A stretch of 64,000 nucleotides of DNA from Lentzea kentuckyensis (GTDB lineage: Bacteria > Actinomycetota > Actinomycetes > Mycobacteriales > Pseudonocardiaceae). A model generated the notes under the pieces. It did not search any database. It saw only the letters and a list, made by a program, of their open reading frames with translations, and had not been told where the DNA came from. Where the stretch lies: positions 102,662 to 166,661 of the forward strand of contig NZ_MUYM01000017.1 in NCBI RefSeq assembly GCF_002150765.1, written 5' to 3'. Below are positions 54,842-63,811 of the stretch, in pieces; within the stretch, counting starts at the first letter, position 1; the number at the start of each line of letters is the position of its first letter. Position numbers and translations under genes: made by a program.

Positions 54842-55266
54842 TCCTGGACCTGTCCGACGACACCGTCCTGCACGAGCTGTGGACGGTGCAGCGGCTGGCT
54901 TATGCCGTCGAGGCCGAGCTCATCGGCTTCGACGGCATCCCGCCGTTGCACGAGACGCCTGCCGAACTGCGAGCGTCCGGCGAGACCTTTCTCGGGCTGT
55001 ACGACGAGGAAGGCCTCGTGGGCGCGGTGTCCTACGAACTCGTCGGGTCCACTGTAGACATCTGCCGGCTCGTCGTGCACCCGCGGGCGCATCGCCGCGG
55101 CATCGCTTCCCGGCTCCTCGACGCGCTGCCGGACGGCCCGCAGATCGTCAGCACCGGCACCGGGAACGAACCCGCGCTCCGGCTGTACCGCAAGCGCGGG
55201 TTCGTCGAGATCGGCACGCGCGAGATCGCCCCAGGGGTGACGATCACCGAGCTGGCCAACGGATGA
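54838..55266 (+). CDS. GNAT family N-acetyltransferase (142 aa)
   Basis: The single-domain GNAT protein has the acetyl-CoA signature VVHPRAHRRGIASRLLDALPD and the core NEPALRLYRKRGFVEIGTREIAPG. GTG 54838 lies inside the peptidase stop (GTGA), and its stop overlaps the next gene (ATGA). The substrate is unknown; coupling to a peptidase and a small kinase suggests detoxification or peptide modification. Confidence 0.86.
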   Translation: MILDLSDDTVLHELWTVQRLAYAVEAELIGFDGIPPLHETPAELRASGETFLGLYDEEGLVGAVSYELVGSTVDICRLVVHPRAHRRGIASRLLDALPDGPQIVSTGTGNEPALRLYRKRGFVEIGTREIAPGVTITELANG

Positions 55267-55829
55267 TCATCTTCCTGAACGGGACGTCCAGCTCCGGCAA
55301 GTCGAGCATCGCCGAGGAGCTCCTGCAGGTGCTGGACACCTGGTACTTCCACCTGAGCATCGACGCGTTCTCCGCGATGTGCCCAGGCAACCGGGTGACA
55401 GAGCTCGACGAGCCCGAGCTCAACGCCTTCCTGCGCCGCATGAGGGCGGGCTTCCACCGCTCGGTGGCGGCCATGGCGCAGGCCGGCAACGACGTCGTGG
55501 TCGACCACCTGTTCAGCGAGCCCTGGCGGCTCCAGGACTGCCTGGAGGTGCTGGAGGGCCTGGACGTCGTGCTCGTGGGCGTGCACTGCCCTCTGGAGGA
55601 GCTGGAGCGGCGCGAACATGCCAGGGGTGACCGGACGCCCGGCATGGCCGCGAACCAGTTCCAGATCGTCCACCAGCACGGGCTTTACGACTTCGAGGTC
55701 GACACGAGCAGGAACAGCCCGCGTGAATGCGCGCTGGCGATCAAGGAGTTCCTCGCCCAGGCGCCCGGCAAACGGGCCTTCGACGAGTTGAGGGGCCGCA
55801 CCCGCAGGCACGACCCCTCAACCGGCTAG
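55263..55829 (+). CDS. Chloramphenicol phosphotransferase-like protein (CPT family)
   Basis: The 188-residue P-loop protein has Walker A LNGTSSSGKSSIAEEL, DVVVDHLFSEPWRLQDCLEVLEGLDVVLVGVHCPLEELERRE and the Arg/Met motif RTPGMAANQ, as in CPT family kinases. The founding member phosphorylates chloramphenicol; many relatives have unknown substrates, so resistance is a hypothesis. ATG 55263 overlaps the acetyltransferase stop. It converges on the opp operon. Confidence 0.87.
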   Translation: MIIFLNGTSSSGKSSIAEELLQVLDTWYFHLSIDAFSAMCPGNRVTELDEPELNAFLRRMRAGFHRSVAAMAQAGNDVVVDHLFSEPWRLQDCLEVLEGLDVVLVGVHCPLEELERREHARGDRTPGMAANQFQIVHQHGLYDFEVDTSRNSPRECALAIKEFLAQAPGKRAFDELRGRTRRHDPSTG

Positions 55830-55835
55830 ACACGA

Positions 55836-56831
55836 TCAGACGACCGCGCGCTCCTCCGCGAAGTGGCACGCGGCGGGGTGGCCGTCCTTGCGCACGACCA
55901 GCTCCGGCACCTCGGTCGCGCAGATGTCCTGCGCCTTCCAGCACCGCGTGCGGAACCGGCAGCCCGACGGCGGGTCGATCGGCGAAGGCACGTCGCCCGT
56001 CAGACGGATGACGTCACGCCGGCCGCGCTGGGTCGGGTCCGGCACCGGCACGGCGGACAGCAGCGCCTGCGTGTACGGGTGCATCGGGCGCTCGTAGATC
56101 TCGTCCTCGGTGCCGATCTCCACGATCTTGCCGAGGTACATCACCGCGACGCGGTCCGAGAGGTGGCGGACCACCGACAGGTCGTGGGCGATGAAGACGT
56201 ACGACAGACCCATCTCGCTCTGCAGGTCGCCCAGCAGGTTCATCACCTGAGCCTGGATCGAGACGTCCAGGGCGGACACCGGCTCGTCGCACACGATCAC
56301 CTTGGGCTTCAACGCCAACGCGCGGGCGATGCCGATGCGCTGGCGCTGACCGCCGGAGAACTGGTGCGGGTACCGGTTGATGTGCTCCGGGTTCAGGCCC
56401 ACGGTCTCCAGCAGTTCCTGGACCTTCTGCCGGCGCGAGCCCTTCGGGGCGACCTCGGTGTGGATCTCGAAGGGCTCCCCGACGATGTCGCCGACCGTCA
56501 TGCGCGGGTTCAGCGACGTGTACGGGTCCTGCAGCACGATCTGGATGTCGCGGCGCAGCTTGCGCAGCTCCGCGCCCTTCATCGCGAACATGTCGCGGCC
56601 CTCGAAGCGCGCGACACCGGACGTCGGCGGCTCCAGGCGCATCAGCACCTGGGCCAGCGTGGACTTGCCACAACCGGACTCGCCGACGACGCCGAGGGTT
56701 TCGCCCTTGTTCAAGCTGAAGGACACACCGTCGACGGCCTGGACGTGGCCCACGGTGCGCTTGAACAGCACACCGACCCGGACCGGGAAGTGCTTGACGA
56801 GGTTCTCGACCTCGAGGATTGGCTCAGCCAC
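55836..56831 (-). CDS. oppF: Oligopeptide ABC transporter ATP-binding protein OppF
   Basis: The 331-residue ATPase has Walker [13 protein letters not shown], signature [16 protein letters not shown], Walker [13 protein letters not shown] and a C-terminal oligopeptide domain with CRFRTRC (Fe-S or structural cysteines). GTG 56831 is chosen since GGAGGAGG precedes it by 9 bases; a TTG at 56840 is too close. Its start overlaps the oppD stop by 8 bases. It works with OppD to drive import. Confidence 0.93.
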   Translation of the reverse strand: MAEPILEVENLVKHFPVRVGVLFKRTVGHVQAVDGVSFSLNKGETLGVVGESGCGKSTLAQVLMRLEPPTSGVARFEGRDMFAMKGAELRKLRRDIQIVLQDPYTSLNPRMTVGDIVGEPFEIHTEVAPKGSRRQKVQELLETVGLNPEHINRYPHQFSGGQRQRIGIARALALKPKVIVCDEPVSALDVSIQAQVMNLLGDLQSEMGLSYVFIAHDLSVVRHLSDRVAVMYLGKIVEIGTEDEIYERPMHPYTQALLSAVPVPDPTQRGRRDVIRLTGDVPSPIDPPSGCRFRTRCWKAQDICATEVPELVVRKDGHPAACHFAEERAVV

Positions 56832-57810
56832 GAGCGACAACCTCCTCCGCGATGTGGCACCGGCTGGTGCGTCCCATGCCGAGGTTGTGCACCGCGGGCA
56901 CCTCGGAGACGCAGCGGTCGAACACGCGCGGGCAGCGCGGGTTGAACGGGCAGCCGGGTGGGATGTTGGTCAGCGACGGCGGCAGACCCTTGATCGTCTT
57001 GAGCTCCTGGCCCTTCAGGTCCAGGCGCGGCAACGACTCCAGCAACGACTCGGTGTACGGGTGGCCCGGCGCGCGGAACAGCTCGTACACGTCGGCGTGC
57101 TCGACGATGCGGCCCGCGTACATGACCGAGATCCGGTCCGCGACGTCGGCGACCACGCCGAGGTCGTGGGTGATCAGGATCATGCCCATGTCGCGTTCCT
57201 TCTGGATCTCCGCCAGCAGGTCCATGATCTGGGCCTGCACGGTGACGTCCAGCGCGGTCGTGGGCTCGTCCGCGATCAGCAGCTCCGGGTCGAGCGCCAG
57301 CGACATCGCGATCATCGCGCGCTGCCGCATACCGCCGGAGAACTGGTGCGGGTAGTCCGAGATGCGACCCTTGGCGTTCGGGATCTTGACCTGGTCGAGC
57401 AGCTCGATCGCGCGCTTGCGGGCGTCCGCTTTGGACATCCCGCGCCGCACGCGCAGCTGCTCCTCGATCTGGAACCCGACCGTGAACACGGGGTTCAGGG
57501 CGGAGAGGGCGTCCTGGAAGATCATGGCGATGCCCTCGCCACGGACCATCCGACGCTCTTCGTCGGACTGCTTGAGCAGGTCCTCACCGCGGAACTTGAT
57601 CGTGCCGTTGGTGATGAACGCCGGCGGCATGTCCAGGATGCCCATGATCGTCTGGGCGGTCACGGACTTGCCGGAACCGGATTCACCCAGCACCGCAAGG
57701 GTTTCGCCCGCCGAGACGTGGTACGAAACGCCGTTGAGCACCTTGGCGACACCGTCGCGGGTGCGGAATTCCACGTGGAGATCCTCGACCTCCAGCAATG
57801 GCTGAGTCAC
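56824..57810 (-). CDS. oppD: Oligopeptide ABC transporter ATP-binding protein OppD
   Basis: The 328-residue ATPase has Walker [14 protein letters not shown], signature [16 protein letters not shown], Walker [17 protein letters not shown] and the oligopeptide C-terminus [19 protein letters not shown]. It starts at GTG 57810, 9 bases after the oppC stop. It pairs with OppF on the cytoplasmic face of the OppBC channel. Confidence 0.94.
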   Translation of the reverse strand: MTQPLLEVEDLHVEFRTRDGVAKVLNGVSYHVSAGETLAVLGESGSGKSVTAQTIMGILDMPPAFITNGTIKFRGEDLLKQSDEERRMVRGEGIAMIFQDALSALNPVFTVGFQIEEQLRVRRGMSKADARKRAIELLDQVKIPNAKGRISDYPHQFSGGMRQRAMIAMSLALDPELLIADEPTTALDVTVQAQIMDLLAEIQKERDMGMILITHDLGVVADVADRISVMYAGRIVEHADVYELFRAPGHPYTESLLESLPRLDLKGQELKTIKGLPPSLTNIPPGCPFNPRCPRVFDRCVSEVPAVHNLGMGRTSRCHIAEEVVARG

Positions 57811-57819
57811 GAGATCTCC

Positions 57820-58794
57820 CTATCGGGACTTGGGGTCGAGGGCGTCGCGCACGGCGTCCCCGAGCATGACGAAGGCCAGCACGGTGACCGTGACGAAGCC
57901 CGCGGGGAACAGCAGCATGTGCGGTGCCGACTGGAAGTAGTCGCGCGACTCCGAGATCATCACGCCCCACGACACGACCGGCGGCCGCAGGCCGATGCCG
58001 AGGAACGCCAGCGTCGCCTCGGCGCCGATGAAGGCACCCAGGGCGATCGTCCCGTACACCAGCACCGGAGCGACCGTGTTCGGCAGCAGGTGCCGGAAGA
58101 CGATGCGCAACGGCGAGGCGCCCAGGCCGCGGGCGGCCTTGACGTAGTCCTGCTGCTTCGCCACCAGCGTCGCGGACCGCATGATGCGCATGACGACCGG
58201 CCACGACAGCACCGCGATCGAGAGCACCACCTGCGTGACGATGCGGACCACGCCGGGGTTCTCCGAAGGCGCGTTCAGCGTGGTCAGGATGACGATCGCG
58301 CCGAGCACGAACGGGATGCCGGCGAAGATGTCCGCGAACCGGGACAGCAAGCTGTCGATCCACGTCTTCGCGTAGCCCGCGATGATGCCGACGAACGAGC
58401 CGATCACCACGGTCAGGATCGTCGAGAAGATGCCCACGAGCAACGACGCACGGGCGCCGTACATGGCGCGGGCGTAGACGTCGTAGCCCTGCAGGTCGTA
58501 GCCGAACCACGCGTCCGCGGACGGTTTCGCGAGCGACTTGTCGAGGTTGGCGTGCCGCGGGTCGACCGACGTGAACAGCGACGGCCAGATCGCCATCACC
58601 ACGACGATCGCGATGATCACCAGCGAGATGACGAACGTGGGCTTGCGCCGCAGCTCGCCCCACGCGTCACTCCACAGCGAGTGGGGCTTGCGCTGCTTCT
58701 GCGACGAGTCGTCGAGGTGGCTCGCCTGGTCGACGCCGGCGGCCGCGGCCGCCTCGAGTCCGGTTCCGCCGGACACGGATCCTGGGTCACTCAT
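57820..58794 (-). CDS. oppC: Oligopeptide ABC transporter permease OppC
   Basis: The 324-residue permease has an N-terminal extension, about six membrane helices (VISLVIIAIVVVMAIWPSLF and IVVLSIAVLSWPVVMRIMRSATL) and the DppC-type EAA segment AARGLGASPLRIVFRHLLPNTVAPVLVYGTIALGAFIGAEATLAFLGIGL. Its ATG overlaps oppB by 8 bases. Confidence 0.93.
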   Translation of the reverse strand: MSDPGSVSGGTGLEAAAAAGVDQASHLDDSSQKQRKPHSLWSDAWGELRRKPTFVISLVIIAIVVVMAIWPSLFTSVDPRHANLDKSLAKPSADAWFGYDLQGYDVYARAMYGARASLLVGIFSTILTVVIGSFVGIIAGYAKTWIDSLLSRFADIFAGIPFVLGAIVILTTLNAPSENPGVVRIVTQVVLSIAVLSWPVVMRIMRSATLVAKQQDYVKAARGLGASPLRIVFRHLLPNTVAPVLVYGTIALGAFIGAEATLAFLGIGLRPPVVSWGVMISESRDYFQSAPHMLLFPAGFVTVTVLAFVMLGDAVRDALDPKSR

Positions 58795-59716
58795 AGCGAA
58801 TCCTCGGGTCGAGAACGGCGTACAGGAGGTCGACGAGCAGGCTCGCCAGCAGATAGACGAGCACCAGCAGGGTCACGATGCCCGTGACCATGACGCCTTC
58901 CTTCTCCTGAATGCCGCGGAAGATCAGGCCGCCGATGCCGTTGATGTTGAACACGCCCTCGGTGACGATCGCGCCACCCATGAGGCTACCCAGGTCGGTG
59001 CCGAGGAACGTGATCACCGGGATCAGCGAGTTGCGCAGCAGGTGGATGCCGACGACGCGAGTCTGCGGCTGCCCCTTGGCGATCGCGGTGCGCACGAAGT
59101 CCGCACGGCGGTTCTCCACGATGCTCGTCCGCGTCAGCCGGGCGACGTAGGCCATCGAGAGGCTGCCGAGCACGAAGCCGGGCAGGATCAGCTCGCCTAT
59201 CGACGGATCGGTGCCGACGGACGTGTCCATGATGTCGAAGCCCTGCGGGCCGAGGTAGAGCCGCAGCACGAAACCGGTGACGAACACCGGCAGCGAGATC
59301 AGGAACAGCGTCGACACCAGGACGAGGTTGTCGAGGAAGCCCTGCTTGCGCAGGCCGGTCAGCACACCGGCGATGATGCCGATGACCGCCTCGATGATCA
59401 CCGCGATGATGCCCAGCTTGAAGGTGATGGGCCAGGAGGTGGAGATCTGCTCGCCCACGGAGACGCCGTTGAACGTCGTGCCGAAGTCACCGAGCAGCAG
59501 ATTGCCGAGGTACTTGAAGTACTGGACGAGCAGCGGGTCGTTGAGGTTGAGCTTCTGGCTCATCTCCGCGATGTACGACGGGTCGCACGGCCGCTGACCG
59601 CACTTGCCGGAGAAGGGGTCCTGCGGGATCGCCCAGACCAGTGCGTAGATCAGGAAGGTGGTCCCCAGGAAGACCGGTATCAGCTGCAGCAGACGGCGCA
59701 GCACATAGCGACCCAT
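58787..59716 (-). CDS. oppB: Oligopeptide ABC transporter permease OppB
   Basis: The 309-residue permease has six membrane helices and the family EAA loop FVRTAIAKGQPQTRVVGIHLLRNSLIPVITFLGTDLGSLMGGAIVTEGVFNINGIGG. It starts at ATG 59716, about 145 bases after oppA, with a strong hairpin between, as expected if oppA is made in larger amount. Confidence 0.93.
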   Translation of the reverse strand: MGRYVLRRLLQLIPVFLGTTFLIYALVWAIPQDPFSGKCGQRPCDPSYIAEMSQKLNLNDPLLVQYFKYLGNLLLGDFGTTFNGVSVGEQISTSWPITFKLGIIAVIIEAVIGIIAGVLTGLRKQGFLDNLVLVSTLFLISLPVFVTGFVLRLYLGPQGFDIMDTSVGTDPSIGELILPGFVLGSLSMAYVARLTRTSIVENRRADFVRTAIAKGQPQTRVVGIHLLRNSLIPVITFLGTDLGSLMGGAIVTEGVFNINGIGGLIFRGIQEKEGVMVTGIVTLLVLVYLLASLLVDLLYAVLDPRIRYE

Positions 59717-59759
59717 GAGGTCGGCTCCTTGCGTGGTGGGGGGCGCCAGACCCTGAACA

Positions 59760-59810
59760 CCCTTCCGGCCCCGCGTCCGTAACGCTTGGCGGACGCGAGG
59801 CCGGAAAGGG
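59760..59810 (-). terminator. Attenuating hairpin between oppA and oppB
   Basis: CCCTT-CCGGCC-CGCGTCCG (59760-59779) pairs with CGGACGCG-GGCCGGAAAGGG (59790-59810) apart from a bulge and one mismatch, with a 10-base loop. It sits 50 bases after the oppA stop. It would end most oppA transcripts and let a fraction continue into oppBCDF. Confidence 0.75.
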
Positions 59811-59861
59811 TTACTGCTCAGTGCTCACTTGCTCAGAATCTGACGTGCGCTTCGTCGGCTG

Positions 59862-61493
59862 TCAGCTCTTCGCCTTGACGCGGAATGCCGCGAGCTCGGC
59901 GTCACGGGTGAAGGTCAGCTTGGCGGCGAGGAGGTTCTTCGACCGCGCACCGATGCCCTTCTCGTTCCAGGTCGGGATGGACGGCATGTCCTTCGCGATC
60001 TGGTCCTCCGCCTGCTGGTAGAGCTTGATGGCCTCGTCCTGGTTGGCGGTGCCGTCAGCCTTCTCCAGCAGACCGTCGACGACGGTGCTCGAGTAGTTCG
60101 AGTCGTTCGAGGAACCGCCGGTGCGGTACAGCGGGTTGAGGAAGTTCTCGATCGACGGGTAGTCGGCCGACCAGTCCGAACGGCCCATGCCGGTCAGCTG
60201 CTTGCCGTCGACGATCTGGCGGTACGCACCGAAGTTGGTGGCACCGACGAACTCGCACTCAACACCCAGCGCCTGCTTGATGCTGTTGCACGCGGCCTCG
60301 AGCGGCTCCTTGCGGCCACCGTCCTGGTTGGACTGGATGGTCAGCTTGCCGGTGAAGCCGGACTCCTTGAGCAGCGCCTTGGCCTTCTCCGGGTTGTACG
60401 AGCAGTACTCGCCACAGATGCCCTTGCGGTAGCCCTTGATGCCGGGCGAGACCCAGCCGTCGGACGGCACGTAGGAGCCGGCCAGCACGGTCTTGGTGAT
60501 CTGCTCGCGGTTGATGGCCATCGAGATGGCCTGGCGGAGCTTCACGTTGTCCTTGAACGCCGGGACGTAGTACGGCAGCGCGATGGCGCTCTGGCCCAGC
60601 AGGTTCGCGTTCAGGACCTGGTCACCGAGGTCCGCCTTGTACTTCTCGCCGACCTTGGCCGACGGCGGCAGCGCCTCCATGAAGTCCAGCTTGCCCGCGA
60701 CCAGGTCCTGGTACGCGGTCTCCTGGCTGGAGTAGATCTTCACGTCGAGGGTCTTGAAGTGGACCTTGTCCTCGAGCTTGTAGTCGTCGAAGCGCTCGAG
60801 CTTGATCAGCGCGTTCGGCGTGCGGGCGGCGAACTTCATCGGCCCGTTGCCGATCGGCTTGGCCTCGAACGCCTTCTGGTCCGCGAAGAACGCCTTCGGC
60901 AGCGGCGAGAACGGCTGGTAGCCGAGCATGATCGGGAAAACCGAGTTCGGCGCGCTCAGCGTGACCTCGAGCTCCGTGGGGCTCACGGCCTTGAGGCCGG
61001 ACATCTTGTCCACGGCCGGCTTCGCGTTCTCGTCGGCGGGGTGGACGTCCTTGTAGCCCGCGATCGGCGACATGAACGAACTGGCCTGCTGCGCGTTCGG
61101 CGCGTAGGCGGCGAAGTTCCAGGCGTCCACGAAGCTCTGCGCGTCGACGTCGGTGCCGTCGTGGAACTTCATGCCCGACTTGAGCTTGATCTTGTAGACC
61201 TTGGCGTCGCTCGACTCGATCGACTCGGCGGCCAGGTTGTACGTGGCGCCGTCGTCAGGCTTGTAGCCGACCAGACGCGTGAACAGCGCGTCGGTGATCT
61301 TGCCGCCGCCCGCCTCGGTCGTGTTGGCCGGGAAGAGCGTGCTCTTGGGCTCGGTGCCGTAGATCGACACCGTGCCTTCCGTGTCTTCCTTGCCCTCAGA
61401 GGTGGTCGAACCACCACCACCGCCGCCACATGCGCTGAGCGTCATGGCCAGCGCGACTGGCAGAGCCACCCACGCAACCAGTGATCGCGACAT
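59862..61493 (-). CDS. oppA: Oligopeptide-binding lipoprotein OppA
   Basis: The 543-residue protein has a lipoprotein signal peptide with lipobox LSAC (C22) followed by a Gly-rich linker. It then has the SBP_bac_5 fold of oligopeptide/nickel-binding proteins (for example VNAQSFVDAWNFAAYAP, LSAPNSVFPIMLGYQPFSPLPKAFF, RQAISMAINREQITKTVL). It captures peptides outside the membrane. ATG 61493 has GGGAGAG upstream. The upstream gap to ppx is 176 bases and likely holds the promoter. Confidence 0.92.
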   Translation of the reverse strand: MSRSLVAWVALPVALAMTLSACGGGGGGSTTSEGKEDTEGTVSIYGTEPKSTLFPANTTEAGGGKITDALFTRLVGYKPDDGATYNLAAESIESSDAKVYKIKLKSGMKFHDGTDVDAQSFVDAWNFAAYAPNAQQASSFMSPIAGYKDVHPADENAKPAVDKMSGLKAVSPTELEVTLSAPNSVFPIMLGYQPFSPLPKAFFADQKAFEAKPIGNGPMKFAARTPNALIKLERFDDYKLEDKVHFKTLDVKIYSSQETAYQDLVAGKLDFMEALPPSAKVGEKYKADLGDQVLNANLLGQSAIALPYYVPAFKDNVKLRQAISMAINREQITKTVLAGSYVPSDGWVSPGIKGYRKGICGEYCSYNPEKAKALLKESGFTGKLTIQSNQDGGRKEPLEAACNSIKQALGVECEFVGATNFGAYRQIVDGKQLTGMGRSDWSADYPSIENFLNPLYRTGGSSNDSNYSSTVVDGLLEKADGTANQDEAIKLYQQAEDQIAKDMPSIPTWNEKGIGARSKNLLAAKLTFTRDAELAAFRVKAKS

Positions 61494-61669
61494 CAGTCTC
61501 TCCCGCCTTTCCCCGGCGCCGCCGCAGATATTGCGTGCGCGCGCCTCCCCGGGAGGTCTCGTCCACCTCCCAAAACGTGAGAGGACGTTAACCGGGGTGT
61601 CCAGGAGTACGCGCATCGAAAGCGGTTACAAACTCGTCACGATCACCTCAAGTCGACCTTAATTCGGCG

Positions 61670-62611
61670 CTAGACCAGCGAAAACGCGATGCCGTCGAGG
61701 ATGTCGTGCTCACTGCACACGAGCGTGCGAATACCCGCGCGATTCGAGAGCTCCTCGGCAATCGCACGCAGAACCAACGCTCCACCGCAGATCACGTCCA
61801 CCCGGCCGGGATGCATGGGCCCGAGCGAGGCACGCTCATCATGCGTCATGGAGAGAATACGGTCGGTGATTTCTCGAACATTGTCAAGTGTGATCCTGCT
61901 GAGGTGAATAACGTCGCTGTTGTACACCTCCAGGCCCTGGACCAGGGCTGACAACGTCGTGACGGTGCCGGCGACCCCGATCCAGGTCACCGCCTTCTCC
62001 ACCGGCACCGAGTTGAAGGCTTCTTTGATCGCTTCGCGCGCAAACGCTTCCGCTTCGGCGATTTCCGCCTTCGCCGGCGGATCGGACTTGATGAACCGCT
62101 CGGTCAGCCGCACACACCCGATGTCCATAGATCGCGCGGCCTCGACCTCCGTGCCGCTGCCGAGGACGAACTCGGTCGAACCTCCACCCAGATCGGTGAC
62201 AAGGAAGGGTCCCTCGTCCGGGTCAAGATCGGCCACCGCGCCGAGGTACGACAGCCGCGCCTCCTCGTCCCCGGTGATCACCTCGGCGGGCGCGCCGAGG
62301 ATCTCCGCGGTCATCCCGAAGAACTCGTCCCGGTTGCTCGCGTCGCGCGTCGCACTGGTGGCGACCATCCGTGCGGTCTCCACGCCCTTGCGTTGCATCG
62401 TGCGCGCGTAGTCGAGCAGGGCCTCCCTGGTCCGTTCGATCGCGTCGGGGTGCAACCGCCCGGTCGCGTCCACGCCCTGCCCGAGCCGGACGATCTTCAT
62501 CTCGCGGTGCACGTCCCGCAGCCACGCGGTGCCGTCGTCGCGCTTCGTCACGTCCGCGACGAGCAGTCGGATCGAGTTGGTCCCGCAGTCGATGGCCGCA
62601 ACCCGCGACAT
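61670..62611 (-). CDS. ppx: Ppx/GppA family phosphatase
   Basis: The 313-residue protein has the ASKHA-type motifs AAIDCGTNSIRLLVADV, ATSATRDASNRDEFF, DLGGGSTEFVLG and WIGVAGTVTTLSAL. Members hydrolyse polyphosphate or guanosine pentaphosphate; short actinobacterial forms are Ppx2-like. Substrate preference cannot be read here. ATG 62611 follows AGGGGTGAT. Another gene stops 8 bases upstream, so it is cotranscribed with two acetyltransferase genes. Confidence 0.9.
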   Translation of the reverse strand: MSRVAAIDCGTNSIRLLVADVTKRDDGTAWLRDVHREMKIVRLGQGVDATGRLHPDAIERTREALLDYARTMQRKGVETARMVATSATRDASNRDEFFGMTAEILGAPAEVITGDEEARLSYLGAVADLDPDEGPFLVTDLGGGSTEFVLGSGTEVEAARSMDIGCVRLTERFIKSDPPAKAEIAEAEAFAREAIKEAFNSVPVEKAVTWIGVAGTVTTLSALVQGLEVYNSDVIHLSRITLDNVREITDRILSMTHDERASLGPMHPGRVDVICGGALVLRAIAEELSNRAGIRTLVCSEHDILDGIAFSLV

Positions 62612-62619
62612 GATCACCC

Positions 62620-63171
62620 CTACTTCAGCTGCCGATGCTCCTCGGCAAGCATGGCGTAGACGAAACGATCGCCCCACTCGCCCTTGACGATCTCGTTGTG
62701 CCTGAAGTGGGCTTCCCGGCGCATGCCCAGGCGTTCCATCACCCGCCACGACCGTTCGTTGCGCGCGTCACAGTCGGCGATGATCCGGTGCAGGCCCAGC
62801 TCCCCGAACCCGATCCCGAGCATGATCTCCGCGGCCTCACGCGCGTAGCCGTTGCCCTGGTGGGCGGGATTGAAGATGTAGCCGATCTCGCCCTGCCGGT
62901 GCTGCTCGCTCAGCCACTTGAGGTCGACCTCGCCGATGACCCGGCCTTCGAGGGTGACCGCGAGGGCCAGCGTCTGCCCCTCCCCGGTGATCTCGTCCTG
63001 GCCGGCCCACTTCGCGAGACCCGCCGCGGCCTCCTCCCTCGTGCAGGGCTCGCAGTAGAGGTAGCGGTTGACCTCGGGAAGCGAGCGGTAGACGAGGACG
63101 TCGTCGACGTCGCCGAGCTCGAACGGCCGCAGGACGAGACGGTCCGTCTCGATCGGGTAGTCAGGCCGCAC
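62620..63171 (-). CDS. GNAT (RimJ/RimL-like) acetyltransferase, tandem copy 2
   Basis: The 183-residue protein is a RimJ/RimL-type GNAT enzyme: VRPDYPIETDRLVLRPFELGDVDDVLVYRSLPEV at the start, acetyl-CoA region GYIFNPAHQGNGYAREAAEIMLGIGFGELGLHRI, and a C-terminus ending HRQLK. GTG 63171 overlaps the previous stop by 11 bases. It is the same length as, and closely related to, the gene just upstream, so the pair arose by tandem duplication. The substrate is unknown. Confidence 0.88.
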   Translation of the reverse strand: MRPDYPIETDRLVLRPFELGDVDDVLVYRSLPEVNRYLYCEPCTREEAAAGLAKWAGQDEITGEGQTLALAVTLEGRVIGEVDLKWLSEQHRQGEIGYIFNPAHQGNGYAREAAEIMLGIGFGELGLHRIIADCDARNERSWRVMERLGMRREAHFRHNEIVKGEWGDRFVYAMLAEEHRQLK

Positions 63172-63712
63172 GGCCGTACTCCTCTTCGAGCATGGCGTAG
63201 ATGAAACAGTCACCCCACTCGCCCTTGAACATCTCGCTCTCGCGGAAGTGCGCCTCCCTGCGCATGCCGAGACGTTCCATCAACCGCCACGACGGCTCGT
63301 TGCGCGGGTCGCACACGGCGGCGATGCGGTGCAGCTTCATTTCCTCGAACCCGATCCTGAGCATGGCCTCTGCGGCCTCACGCGCGTAGCCCTTGCCCTG
63401 GTAGGCGGGGTTGAAGACGTAACCGAGCTCGCCCTGGCGGTCCTTCTCGCTGACCCACTTGAGGACGACGTCGCCGATGACCCGGTCCTCGAGAGTCACC
63501 GCCATCACGAGCCACTGCCCCTCCTCGGTCAGCTCGTCCATGGTCAGGCTCTTGTCGAGGCGCTGCTGGGTCTCCTCGATCGGGCCGGGTTCGCTGTAGA
63601 GGTAGCGGCAGACCTCGGGGTCGGAGCGGTAGGCGTGGAGGTCGTCGAGGTCGCCCGGTTCGAAGGGGCGCAGGACGAGGCGTTCGGTCTTCAGCGGGTA
63701 GTCAGGTCGCAC
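63161..63712 (-). CDS. GNAT (RimJ/RimL-like) acetyltransferase, tandem copy 1
   Basis: This 183-residue protein starts VRPDYPLKTERLVLRPFEPGDLDDLHAYRSDPEVCRYLY and has GYVFNPAYQGKGYAREAAEAMLRIGFEEMKLHRIAAVCD, closely matching its downstream neighbour along the whole length (roughly two-thirds identical by eye). GTG 63712 is chosen; an ATG about 27 codons upstream lies in poorer sequence. A separate promoter is likely upstream, where the Ser/Thr-rich gene ends. Confidence 0.86.
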   Translation of the reverse strand: MRPDYPLKTERLVLRPFEPGDLDDLHAYRSDPEVCRYLYSEPGPIEETQQRLDKSLTMDELTEEGQWLVMAVTLEDRVIGDVVLKWVSEKDRQGELGYVFNPAYQGKGYAREAAEAMLRIGFEEMKLHRIAAVCDPRNEPSWRLMERLGMRREAHFRESEMFKGEWGDCFIYAMLEEEYGRAA

Positions 63713-63811
63713 GCCTTCACAATGCCAAGGAACGCCGTCCATGCCTCGCGATTTACCGGGAGGTGGGACTCCAACAGCTCGGCCGGCTGGCATCCACCGT
63801 GACACGCCGGA

